A stretch of 64,000 nucleotides of DNA from DAIPJH01 sp036770365. GTDB taxonomy: Bacteria; Pseudomonadota; Alphaproteobacteria; Rickettsiales; UBA998. A model generated the notes under the pieces. The model did no database searches. It saw nothing but the letters and a program-made list of their open reading frames with translations, and was not told the origin of the DNA. The translations under genes and the position numbers were made by a program. How positions within the stretch are numbered: position 1 is the stretch's first letter; each line of letters begins with the position of its first letter. The stretch spans positions 1 to 64,000 of the forward strand of contig DAIPJH010000007.1 in assembly GCA_036770365.1 (NCBI GenBank), given 5' to 3'. This document shows positions 9,266 through 17,240 of this stretch, piece after piece.

Positions 9266-10630
9266 ATGCTACATAATAACAAAACTAAAGCATTACGCAG
9301 CACTCTTTCATCCCTCGCTTTTGCAGTGGCACTCGCCATTCCTAATGCAGCGCAAGCAGGTGCATTTGAAGATGCCTTGATCTCCACCTATAACACCAAC
9401 CCACAGCTCAAACTTCAGCGCGAAGCGGTAGAAAAAACAGACGAGACCGTTAATCAAGCAATTTCTGGTTGGAGACCAACAGTAAGCGCAGGTTATCAAA
9501 AAGGTCGTCAGCGCAATGCCTATGGCGCAGCAGATTGGGGCTACACAGATTCTGAGAACAAAACTCTTTCTGTAAGCCAGCCTATTTTTAATGGTGGTAA
9601 AACCGTTGCCGCTACCAAGAGCGCGAAAGAGAATGTAAAAGCTGCGCGTGCGGATTTAAAATCTTCTGAACAAGAAATTTTACTTAGAGCCATTACCGCC
9701 TATATGAATGTAGTGCGTGACCAATCGGTGGTTGAACTCAGCAAAGGTAATGTTGAGGTGCTAGAAAAACAGCTTCAAGCATCTAAAAGCCGCTTTTCTG
9801 TAGGTGAAGTAACACGTACGGACGTTGCGCAATCGGAAGCCCGCCTTTCTCGTGCCAAAACTGACCTAACACAAGCCAAAGGATCACTGGAAACCGCCCG
9901 CGCCAATTTTGAACGCATCATCGGCTATAAGCCAGAAAAGCTTGCTGTGCCTGAGCAGTTCCCCACCATTCCAGCAAATCTAGATGAAGCTCTTGCCCTT
10001 GCACTTAAAAATAGCCCAGATGTTTTAGCGGCGGAACGTCGTCAAACATCGTCTAAACAGGATGTTGCAGCAGCGCGTGCGGAACTACTTCCTTCCGTAC
10101 GCCTGACAGGCTCAATGCGCCGCGAAGAAGGGGCTGGCGTTCGTGGTTCAGATGATTATGATGCAGACAGTGCCATTGTGGATGTGAGCATTCCACTCTA
10201 TCAATCTGGCGCGGAATATTCACGTATTCGCCAAGCAAAAATCACTGCCAACCAGCGCAAAACTGACCTTGACGACAAACGCGATGCTGCCCGTGAATTA
10301 GTAACACAATCATGGGAAAATCTACAAACGTCAATCGCGTCCATCAAGTCTAATGAAGATGGTATTCATGCCGCAGAGGTTGCGCTGAGTGGTGTTCGTC
10401 AAGAACAGCTTTATGGTTCACGTACCGTACTCGACGTCTTAGATGCCGAACAAGAGCTTTTCACGGCTAAAGTCAATCTGGTACGTGCGCAACGCGATCG
10501 CATTGTCAACTTCTATACATTATTGTCTTCTGTTGGCAAACTCACCATTGCTGACCTTAACATCAAAACACCACTTCACAATCCTGAAGAACACTATGAT
10601 GACGTTAAGTACAAAATGGTTGGTTTTTAA
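9266..10630 (+). CDS. tolC: TolC family outer-membrane efflux protein
   Basis: Trimeric outer-membrane channel for type I secretion and tripartite efflux. It has a signal peptide with likely cleavage after AQA at residue 31, and the mature N-terminus GAFEDALISTYNTNPQL is characteristic of TolC-type proteins. Two repeats of the OEP domain follow, with long coiled-coil helices and the Asn/Leu/Arg patterns RAITAYMNVVRDQ and VTQSWENLQTSIASI. Length 454 aa is normal. A good Shine-Dalgarno (CAGGAGAAACCC) precedes the ATG. The position between a Pcm-like gene and popZ is conserved in alphaproteobacteria. Confidence 0.93.
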   Translation: MLHNNKTKALRSTLSSLAFAVALAIPNAAQAGAFEDALISTYNTNPQLKLQREAVEKTDETVNQAISGWRPTVSAGYQKGRQRNAYGAADWGYTDSENKTLSVSQPIFNGGKTVAATKSAKENVKAARADLKSSEQEILLRAITAYMNVVRDQSVVELSKGNVEVLEKQLQASKSRFSVGEVTRTDVAQSEARLSRAKTDLTQAKGSLETARANFERIIGYKPEKLAVPEQFPTIPANLDEALALALKNSPDVLAAERRQTSSKQDVAAARAELLPSVRLTGSMRREEGAGVRGSDDYDADSAIVDVSIPLYQSGAEYSRIRQAKITANQRKTDLDDKRDAARELVTQSWENLQTSIASIKSNEDGIHAAEVALSGVRQEQLYGSRTVLDVLDAEQELFTAKVNLVRAQRDRIVNFYTLLSSVGKLTIADLNIKTPLHNPEEHYDDVKYKMVGF

Positions 10631-10686
10631 TTTTACATCAGTATAAATTAAGTAAAGTGAAGTAGCTAGTTAAGGATGATGCAAAC

Positions 10687-11337
10687 ATGGCGGGAGCGAC
10701 AGGAAGTCAAGATCAGTCCATGGAGGAAATTCTCCAGTCCATTAAACGTATCATTGCGGAAGAAGGCGATGAAGAGACTGGTGCAGATACAAATGCTCTT
10801 CATAGTAATGTTTCCGTCAAAGGCTCGGATGTCTTAGAGCTAACAGACTTTGTTGAAGAAGCGATGGAAGAAGCGGCTGAAGCTGAAATAAATGCGGATG
10901 AGTATATGCAACTTGATGAAGTATTGGGCGTTAAAGCTTCACAGGAAGAAGCTGATGCTATGGATTTCCTATCAGAAGACACCGATGTTACCCATATCAT
11001 GACCATTCAAGATCAGGAGAAGCCTTTTTCAGACTCAGAAGAAGAGCATACGCCCAGTAAGGATGTATTGAACGATATTGATACCTTGCTTTCAGATGAG
11101 GTTGCCCGCACGACCGCGGGAGCGTTTAAAGAGCTTGCCGCGGTAAAACACAAGCCTCACGCACCGTCGTCACCTTCCGCAGACACATTACATTACCGCT
11201 CTGGCACAACAGTGGAAGATCTAACGCTGGAACTGCTTCGCCCCATGATGAAACAATGGTTAGATGCAAACCTTCCAGATATTGTAGAGCGTCTTGTGCA
11301 ACAAGAAATTCGCCGTCTTAATGAATCTAGCTATTAA
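10687..11337 (+). CDS. popZ: PopZ-like polar organising protein (DUF2497)
   Basis: A 216-aa protein with the three-part layout of PopZ: an N-terminal conserved helix (SMEEILQSIKRIIAEE), a long acidic, disordered middle rich in Glu and Asp, and a C-terminal helical block (VEDLTLELLRPMMKQWLDAN, then LPDIVERLVQQEIRRL). In Caulobacter this protein forms a polar matrix that anchors the chromosome origin via ParB and recruits cell-cycle proteins. It follows tolC by 56 bases. In relatives valS often comes next, but here the gene order breaks into lineage-specific secreted proteins. Function is inferred from family membership. Confidence 0.85.
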   Translation: MAGATGSQDQSMEEILQSIKRIIAEEGDEETGADTNALHSNVSVKGSDVLELTDFVEEAMEEAAEAEINADEYMQLDEVLGVKASQEEADAMDFLSEDTDVTHIMTIQDQEKPFSDSEEEHTPSKDVLNDIDTLLSDEVARTTAGAFKELAAVKHKPHAPSSPSADTLHYRSGTTVEDLTLELLRPMMKQWLDANLPDIVERLVQQEIRRLNESSY

Positions 11338-11459
11338 GACAGTCAACAAACATTACTTTATTAACATTTTTTAATACATTTGTAACATAACTGTCACACA
11401 ATTTATTCATACCATCGTGTATACTGAAACCTGCACACAAACGGATGAAAGAAAATTGT

Positions 11460-11828
11460 ATGAACAGACACATTATAAATTTTCACCCTACCTTCCACAT
11501 CGCAGCAGACATCAACGTTAATGCGCATCTATTAAGACAATCCACCTTGTTCGTAAGTATCAGTTTTTTAATGCTCTTGCTTTCTCATGCTGCGCATGCA
11601 CAACCCCAAATCTACGATAATGGCGGTGCAGTATTTCCGCAAACCACCACTAATATTGGCGCAGCACCGACACAACCCCAAATCTACGATAATGGCGGTG
11701 CAGTATTTCCACAAACCACCACTAATATTGACGCAACACCGACACAGCCACAAATCTCCGATAATGGTGGCATAAAGAGCAAGCCCACCCATAGCAAAGC
11801 TAAATGGGCGCGACGGATATACAAATAG
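11460..11828 (+). CDS. Short secreted repeat protein, paralogue of the N-terminus of the ankyrin gene downstream
   Basis: About 122 aa. After a start at ATG 11460 (preferred over 11445 because the downstream paralogue begins at the same point after TTGTATG), the N-terminus contains a signal-like hydrophobic stretch LFVSISFLMLLLSHAAHA with cleavage probably after AHA. The mature part is 2.4 copies of a 24-residue repeat beginning QPQIYDNGGAVFPQTTTNI, followed by a basic tail. The signal region and the promoter-proximal DNA match those of the gene at 11966, so it looks like a truncated tandem copy whose mature region has expanded by repeat amplification. Function unknown. Confidence 0.6.
   Translation: MNRHIINFHPTFHIAADINVNAHLLRQSTLFVSISFLMLLLSHAAHAQPQIYDNGGAVFPQTTTNIGAAPTQPQIYDNGGAVFPQTTTNIDATPTQPQISDNGGIKSKPTHSKAKWARRIYK
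11601..11773 (+). repeat. 72-bp in-frame tandem repeat (2.4 copies)
   Basis: Units start at 11601, 11673 and 11745 with a constant period of 72 bases (24 codons). The first two units are almost identical; the third diverges and breaks off. Each unit begins with CAACCCCAAATC or a close variant. The high identity indicates recent duplication, by slippage or unequal crossing-over, inside a secreted protein. Confidence 0.9.
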
Positions 11829-11965
11829 TAGAGTCAGTTAATTCGCTAGAATGACAAGGGATCTGGGTGGATTCATTTCGTTAACGTTATTTTCATAAAA
11901 GTTTCATACAATTCATTCATATTGTCATGTAGGCTAAGGTCTACACAAAAAAGGATAAAGATTGT

Positions 11966-12799
11966 ATGGGCAAACATAGTGTAATATTTCGCCGTACTCG
12001 CCGCGCTATGGCACGCATCAACATCAATGCGCAGTTATTACGGCAGTCTACTTTGTTGGTAAGCATTAGTTTTTTGATGCTTTTACCTTCTCATGAGGCA
12101 CACGCACAAACCCAAATCGACAATGGTGGAGTGATTGCTAACAGCGCAGACCAAACAGCTCAAAGGCTTAATGATCTTTTAAAAAAAGCGACTAAAACAC
12201 CCGTGGAACAGCTTGTTCCCACACCTGTTACGGGCGATCCTGATGCCCCTCCATCCAATTACGCCATTGCGACAGGTAAACCTATCTATAGCGGGAACAC
12301 GACAGATACCGCTAATAACAATTCTCCAACAGAAGTGGGATTAACTCCCCCTGCCATGCCTGCCATACCAGGATTACCGGCATTACCGAGCATGTCTACC
12401 GACACGTCCAACCCCGCAACCACTAATACATCAGAAGCGTCTACTTCTGAGTCATCATCTAATATACCTGCTCTTGCCGCAGCCCCCGTTCTTCCCAATC
12501 CTGAAGCAGGGGTAACCGCCACAGCACCACAAGATACCTCATTAAGTGGGGCAAGCAATGATCCAACTGCTACACCACTGCGCCCAGAAGAAGCAGCATC
12601 AACAGCAGATGCACAAAACCAAGCTGCCTTATTGGCGGCACAAAACGGACAAGTACAACCTCTCGCTCCTGCTGATGCTGCCGCGCAAGCCGCGACAACA
12701 GGAGGTCTTCCACCACTTCCTGCCTTACCTATGCCTAATGCTATCGCACCTGATGCCAGTGCGTTACCACCAGTTGTCGATGCGAAGGGTCTTGCGTAA
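11966..12799 (+). CDS. Secreted Pro/Ala-rich protein, N-terminal part of an interrupted ankyrin-repeat gene
   Basis: 277 codons up to a TAA. The N-terminus has basic residues, a hydrophobic core (LLVSISFLMLLPSHEAHA) and a likely signal peptidase site after AHA, followed by QTQIDNGG, shared with the paralogue at 11460. The rest is low-complexity Pro, Ala, Thr and Ser rich (repeated PALP and PAMPAIPGLP stretches), probably a periplasmic or surface linker. The same reading frame continues past the TAA without another stop to 13387 and adds a Lys-rich segment and ankyrin repeats. So this is either the first half of a gene broken by one nonsense codon or an independent short protein. Confidence 0.6.
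   Translation: MGKHSVIFRRTRRAMARININAQLLRQSTLLVSISFLMLLPSHEAHAQTQIDNGGVIANSADQTAQRLNDLLKKATKTPVEQLVPTPVTGDPDAPPSNYAIATGKPIYSGNTTDTANNNSPTEVGLTPPAMPAIPGLPALPSMSTDTSNPATTNTSEASTSESSSNIPALAAAPVLPNPEAGVTATAPQDTSLSGASNDPTATPLRPEEAASTADAQNQAALLAAQNGQVQPLAPADAAAQAATTGGLPPLPALPMPNAIAPDASALPPVVDAKGLA
12797..12799 (+). other. In-frame TAA interrupting a 474-codon reading frame
   Basis: Reading in frame from ATG 11966, codon 278 is TAA (context GCG TAA GCA). Translating on in the same frame gives ANPSEPLPSLAFDDLDSKEK, a run of Lys residues, then IAFDYHRQELPPT and the ankyrin region, open to the TAA at 13385-13387. No frameshift is needed. The downstream part before the next ATG (12968) encodes 56 sense codons with protein-like composition, which indicates the frame was recently, or still is, translated through. 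Confidence 0.85.
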
Positions 12800-12967
12800 G
12801 CAAACCCAAGCGAACCACTTCCAAGCCTTGCCTTTGATGATCTTGATAGCAAAGAAAAAGCCGCCAAAAACAAAAAATCTAAAAAGAAAAAGAAAAAGAA
12901 ATCAAGCATTGCCTTTGATTACCACCGCCAAGAACTGCCACCAACCATCAGCAAAGCGGCCTATAAC

Positions 12968-13387
12968 ATGGATAACCGCCATTTACCTACTGCTATGTAT
13001 TGGCAAAAACTAGAAATGGATATGTTCTACGCGGCACGCGAAGGTAACGTCAATATCATGCGCGCACTCGTCACCAAGGGCGTTAGCGTCAATCTTCATA
13101 ACCAGATTGGCGAACCACTGATTACCTTAGCGGCACGCTATGGGCGTACAAACGTGGTGCATTGGCTCATCGTTCATGGGTCACGCGTTAATGATGTCAG
13201 CGCGCAAGGACAAACACCGCTGCATGTTGCCGTAAGCAAAGGTGATGCAAAAATGGTCAAGGTTTTACTTGACGGTGGCGCAGATCCCAACATGCCAGAT
13301 GAACGCGGCATTTATCCATTGGCGATGGCATCAGATCGTGGTATGAGCGACACGAGTACCGTACTTAAAGAATACGGCGCAATGTAA
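12968..13387 (+). CDS. Ankyrin-repeat protein, C-terminal part of the interrupted gene
   Basis: 139 aa from the first ATG, in the same frame as the gene at 11966. Ankyrin repeats are clear: FYAAREGNVNIMRALVTKG, then EPLITLAARYGRTNVVHWLI, TPLHVAVSKGDAKMVKVLL and a final YPLAMASDRGMSDTSTVLKE. Ankyrin repeats bind proteins. Without the upstream part it has no signal peptide and no evident ribosome-binding site, so separate translation from this ATG is doubtful. The intact gene would have encoded a secreted protein with a Pro-rich linker, a Lys-rich patch and four ankyrin repeats. It ends 15 bases before trmB. Confidence 0.6.
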   Translation: MDNRHLPTAMYWQKLEMDMFYAAREGNVNIMRALVTKGVSVNLHNQIGEPLITLAARYGRTNVVHWLIVHGSRVNDVSAQGQTPLHVAVSKGDAKMVKVLLDGGADPNMPDERGIYPLAMASDRGMSDTSTVLKEYGAM

Positions 13388-13402
13388 TCCTAAGGCTAAT
13401 CT

Positions 13403-14110
13403 ATGTCATCTGCTCGTCTTCGTGAAAAAGACGGTTTGCTTGCGTCTTATGGACGTCGCACCGCACGCCCGCTAACTGAACGCAAACAACATTTGATGAA
13501 CACGCTACTTCCTCGTATACGTGTGCCGCTCGACCCGCAGCATATCACCCCGCTTGATATGCAAAATCTCTTCCCACAAGCAACCTCTTATTGGTTAGAG
13601 ATTGGTTTTGGAGGAGGAGAACACTGCGCGGCACAAGCCATACGCCACCCTCATATTGGCATACTAGCAAGTGAACCTTTTATTGATGGCGTTGCCAAAC
13701 TGGTCACGTTGATAGACGAGAACAAAATAGAAAATATTGCTCTATGGGATGATGATGCACGCCTACTGATGCAGGCAATCCCTGATGCGAGCTTAGAACG
13801 CGTTTTCATCCTTTTTCCTGATCCATGGCCTAAAGCTAAACATCATAAACGTCGTATTGTCAGCCCTGAGACTCTCAACATGCTCGCACGTATCATGAAA
13901 CAAGGAGCAGAACTCCGTTTAGCTACAGATCATGTTGCCTACAGCGAGTGGATGATCGAACAGATGACACAGGACGAACGTTTTTATTGGACAGCCGAAA
14001 CCCCTGAAGACTGGCAAAATCCACCTGAAGATTGGGTTAAAACGCGTTATCAGGAAAAAGCTGAAAGGCAAGGTCGCAGCGCAATATTTTTACGATATAT
14101 CAGGATCTAA
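13403..14110 (+). CDS. trmB: tRNA (guanine-N7-)-methyltransferase TrmB
   Basis: Makes m7G46 in the variable loop of tRNAs using SAM. The 235-aa protein has the SAM motif LEIGFGGGEHCAAQA, the acidic residues in ASEPFIDG, and the signature FPDPWPKAKHHKRRIV, which is diagnostic of TrmB. The C-terminal part ENPPEDW-like segment followed by TRYQEKAERQGR is also typical. It starts 15 bases after the ankyrin frame and is convergent with two small unknown genes. Confidence 0.95.
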   Translation: MSSARLREKDGLLASYGRRTARPLTERKQHLMNTLLPRIRVPLDPQHITPLDMQNLFPQATSYWLEIGFGGGEHCAAQAIRHPHIGILASEPFIDGVAKLVTLIDENKIENIALWDDDARLLMQAIPDASLERVFILFPDPWPKAKHHKRRIVSPETLNMLARIMKQGAELRLATDHVAYSEWMIEQMTQDERFYWTAETPEDWQNPPEDWVKTRYQEKAERQGRSAIFLRYIRI

Positions 14111-14113
14111 TTC

Positions 14114-14365
14114 CTATAACTGTTCTGATTGAGGAGATTGTGGATCTTTATCCAGATCTGCTTGTGCGACGACATCAATATTTGCACGCAGACTCTTTTC
14201 AATAAACCGAAGCGCAATCACATCACCGACCGCCATCGTCACAACGACAATAGTCGTAATCACACTATCTCCTGTGACAGCATACATAATCGCGATGATC
14301 AATGGAATAGCAGAAAACATAGCGATTTTGATAATCAACAGGGGATTCTTCATAGCAGACCTCAA
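14114..14365 (-). CDS. Small two-helix membrane protein (83 aa)
   Basis: Unknown 83-aa protein with two predicted transmembrane helices (IIKIAMFSAIPLIIAIMYAV and TTIVVVTMAVGDVIALRFI) and a charged C-terminal tail. Its start overlaps the stop of the 142-aa gene upstream by four bases (ATGA), so the two are translationally coupled. It is convergent with trmB, whose stop is 3 bases away. Function unknown. Confidence 0.65.
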   Translation of the reverse strand: MRSAMKNPLLIIKIAMFSAIPLIIAIMYAVTGDSVITTIVVVTMAVGDVIALRFIEKSLRANIDVVAQADLDKDPQSPQSEQL

Positions 14366-14790
14366 GGAAAACGCACGTGACTAGAAAACATTGTACCTAA
14401 CTTTGCTCTCGCTGCTTGAAATGTACCACCAATGGCTTGCCCTGCATTAAGATGGGAAAGCACCTTATCCATGGCCGCTTTAGGCAGAGTTCCAGACGAA
14501 GCACCTAAACCACCATTCCAATCTTTTGCAGAAATCACAATCTCAACACCAGAAGCAATCAATCCATTACCAATACTAACAAACCCACCTTGCACTTTTG
14601 CTTCAGGCATCTGGCGAACGTCCCCTTTATAGGAACTCAAAACCCTGTTTAAGGCCTCCACCAAATTCTCTGGCGTGACATTAGGTTGCAAGACATAGTG
14701 AAAATGTGCAGCAATATCCTGTGCATTACCTACAAAATCCCTAAACTCGCAATGCTTTGCAAGCTGTTGAATAGATGGAAACGTTGCCAT
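14362..14790 (-). CDS. Unknown protein (142 aa)
   Basis: A 142-aa soluble protein, family not recognised. N-terminal part is polar and helical (IQQLAKHCEFRDFVGNAQDI); the C-terminal part is Gly/Ala rich. It lies 6 bases behind rpoD on the same strand and overlaps the 83-aa membrane protein gene by four bases, so it is probably expressed in the rpoD transcript. Confidence 0.65.
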   Translation of the reverse strand: MATFPSIQQLAKHCEFRDFVGNAQDIAAHFHYVLQPNVTPENLVEALNRVLSSYKGDVRQMPEAKVQGGFVSIGNGLIASGVEIVISAKDWNGGLGASSGTLPKAAMDKVLSHLNAGQAIGGTFQAARAKLGTMFSSHVRFP

Positions 14791-14796
14791 AAATAA

Positions 14797-17046
14797 TCAA
14801 TGTTCCAAGAAGCTACGCATTTTACGTGAACGGCTTGGATGTTTGAGTTTACGTAGTGCTTTCGCTTCAATCTGACGAATACGCTCACGTGTGACCGAGA
14901 ATTGCTGTCCGACTTCTTCTAAGGTATGATCCGTATTCATACCAATCCCAAAACGCATACGCAGCACGCGCTCTTCACGTGGCGTCAAACTCGCAAGAAT
15001 ACGCGTCGTCGTCTCGCGTAAATTTGCCTGAATCGCAGCGTCAAGTGGCAAAATGGCACTTTTATCTTCAATAAAATCACCTAAATGCGAATCTTCTTCA
15101 TCACCAATAGGTGTTTCAAGTGACACAGGCTCTTTCGCAATCTTCATCACTTTGCGCACTTTATCAAGTGGCATCACCAGTTTCTCAGCCAATTCTTCAG
15201 GCGTCGGCTCACGTCCAATTTCATGCAGCATTTGACGGCTGGTACGCACAATTTTATTAATCGTCTCAATCATATGCACAGGGATACGAATCGTACGCGC
15301 CTGATCCGCAATTGAGCGGGTGATCGCTTGACGAATCCACCATGTGGCATAGGTCGAAAATTTATACCCACGGCGATACTCAAATTTATCCACCGCTTTC
15401 ATCAAACCAATATTGCCTTCTTGAATCAAATCAAGGAATTGTAAACCACGGTTGGTGTATTTTTTTGCAATCGAAATCACCAAACGCAAATTTGCTTCAA
15501 TCATCTCACGCTTAGCACGGGTTGAGGTACGCTCACCTTTTTGAATGGCGGCGACCATGCGCTTAAAGTCGCCAATATCAACGTCCATCTCACGTGCAAT
15601 CGCACCAATATCCTCACGTAATTTGGTGACCTCGCTTGCATATTTCACAGCAAAATCTGCCCAGCCTTTACCTTTAAGACCTGCAACATAACCCAACCAA
15701 TCAGGCATCAACTCACGACTTGTGTGTTGCTTCAAAAATTCTTCACGCCCCACACCTGCTTTTTCAGCAAGGCGTAAAATCTGGGTTTCAATCCCAAGCA
15801 GGCGTTTGTTTGAACCATAAAGATGATCCGCAAGCTCCTCCACACGCGCCGCAGAAAGACGCATTTCGCGCATTAATTTGGTAACTTCAAGCGCATATTC
15901 TTGATATTTCTTTTGATCATTAGGGGTATATTCACCATCACCAAAAGCTTGATTAAGACGCTTTGTTTGTAGCGCACGCATCTTCTTTGCAAGTGCAGCA
16001 TAAACATCAAACTGCTCCATAATGCGGGGCAACAATTTATTTTCAAGAGCGATCAACGACATTGGCGCATTTTCGCCATATTCGTCATCCTCTTCCTCTT
16101 CTTCAAGCTCATCTTCCGCCACATCATCTTCGTCTTCGTCGCTATCTTCACCTTCAGCATTCTTTTTCTTTGTCTTGACCTTCGCAGGTATAGCAACCAC
16201 AGGCACGTCTGGTACAATCACTGGTTCTTCAATCTTGATGATAGGCACAGCAAGAATAACCTCACCCGTCACAGGATCGATCTCCTCAACAGGGATACCT
16301 TCTTCTCCAGCACCATTGGTTGCATCAAGATCCACAATATCACGCAGCAACATCTGCCCGTCCGCCAACGCATCGCGCCACCCAAGAATCGTACGCATCA
16401 CAAGTGGTGTCTCACAGAGCGCACCAATCATCATCTCACGACCTTCTTCGATCCGCTTGGCAATCTCGATCTCACCATCACGCGAAAGCAGCTCAACATT
16501 ACCCATTTCACGCAAATACATCCGCACAGGATCATCCGAACGACCATAATTTTCCGCAGGAGCTTCCTCTTCTTCTTCCCCCACAGCGGCAACAACTTCT
16601 TCCTCATCATCCACTTGCGGAGTCACATCATCATCCACAGGAACAAGCACAGAAGCGCGTCGTGTGCGCTTTTTCTCATTGCCTTCTTCAACTTTGATAT
16701 TCATTTGCTGCAACGTATCGATCACGCCTTCGATCGTCTCAGGCGAAAACTCATCAGGAGGAAGCAGGTCATTCAATTCAGCATAGCTGATCGTGCCTTT
16801 CTTCTTTCCAAGTTCAATCAATTTTTTCAACGCAGCCACATTGCTTTTCTTGTCTTCAGCACTGCCTGACTTTTTAATTGCGTTCGATTTTTTCTCAGAT
16901 TTCTCTACCACGGTCACACTCTCCGCATTTTTTCTTACTGTCTGTTTTAAGGATGAAGCTGGTTTCAATTTTTCTTCAGATGCGCTCTGTCTTGAATCTT
17001 GGTTATCATTTTTTTTCTTTACAGAGGATGATTTTGACGCTGCCAT
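14797..17046 (-). CDS. rpoD: RNA polymerase primary sigma factor RpoD (sigma-70)
   Basis: The housekeeping sigma factor. Order seen: Lys-rich N-terminal extension; region 1.1 (LKKLIELGKKKGTISYAELN) at about residues 73-130; region 1.2 (DDPVRMYLREMGNVELLSR); a long non-conserved insert with a very acidic stretch around residues 300-320; regions 2.1-2.4 (NLRLVISIAKKYTNRGLQFL, then YATWWIRQAITRSIADQ); region 3; and region 4 with helix-turn-helix LEEVGQQFSVTRERIRQIEA. At 749 aa it is longer than E. coli sigma-70 because of the N-terminal and acidic extensions. It follows dnaG, the usual order. Confidence 0.97.
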   Translation of the reverse strand: MAASKSSSVKKKNDNQDSRQSASEEKLKPASSLKQTVRKNAESVTVVEKSEKKSNAIKKSGSAEDKKSNVAALKKLIELGKKKGTISYAELNDLLPPDEFSPETIEGVIDTLQQMNIKVEEGNEKKRTRRASVLVPVDDDVTPQVDDEEEVVAAVGEEEEEAPAENYGRSDDPVRMYLREMGNVELLSRDGEIEIAKRIEEGREMMIGALCETPLVMRTILGWRDALADGQMLLRDIVDLDATNGAGEEGIPVEEIDPVTGEVILAVPIIKIEEPVIVPDVPVVAIPAKVKTKKKNAEGEDSDEDEDDVAEDELEEEEEDDEYGENAPMSLIALENKLLPRIMEQFDVYAALAKKMRALQTKRLNQAFGDGEYTPNDQKKYQEYALEVTKLMREMRLSAARVEELADHLYGSNKRLLGIETQILRLAEKAGVGREEFLKQHTSRELMPDWLGYVAGLKGKGWADFAVKYASEVTKLREDIGAIAREMDVDIGDFKRMVAAIQKGERTSTRAKREMIEANLRLVISIAKKYTNRGLQFLDLIQEGNIGLMKAVDKFEYRRGYKFSTYATWWIRQAITRSIADQARTIRIPVHMIETINKIVRTSRQMLHEIGREPTPEELAEKLVMPLDKVRKVMKIAKEPVSLETPIGDEEDSHLGDFIEDKSAILPLDAAIQANLRETTTRILASLTPREERVLRMRFGIGMNTDHTLEEVGQQFSVTRERIRQIEAKALRKLKHPSRSRKMRSFLEH

Positions 17047-17185
17047 GAAACACTGAACCTCTTACATATTGGTTATAGCCATAAACCCAAGGACACAAGA
17101 TGCAATAACGACGCATCCACCGCAACTATGGGGCAGATTTATTAACATTAGCCACGTACAAAGGCAAGCATTGTTGTTATATATG

Positions 17186-17218
17186 TCACTTTTACTATTA
17201 TTCAAGACGTAAAAGTGA
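17186..17218. other. 10-bp inverted repeat between dnaG and rpoD
   Basis: TCACTTTTAC and GTAAAAGTGA form perfect 10-base arms around a 13-base loop, 22 bases after the dnaG stop and about 140 bases before rpoD. There is no T-run on the minus strand. It may be a processing or attenuation hairpin between dnaG and rpoD, or an operator for rpoD. Confidence 0.4.
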
Positions 17219-17240
17219 TATTTCGGGGGCGGGTTCTCAG

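Noticed and set aside
12286..12909. 207-aa open frame on the minus strand, opposite the Pro/Ala-rich gene
   Set aside because: It is the antisense reading of a low-complexity coding region (Ala/Gly/Val/Ser rich with a Phe run opposite poly-Lys). The plus-strand frame has a signal peptide and a paralogue.
11338..14110. CRISPR array suggested by the 72-bp repeats
   Set aside because: Repeats are directly tandem without spacers, in frame and coding; no cas genes in the window.
16022..16549. 175-aa Ser-rich open frame opposite rpoD
   Set aside because: Antisense of the acidic Glu/Asp insert of RpoD, which produces Ser-rich shadow frames.
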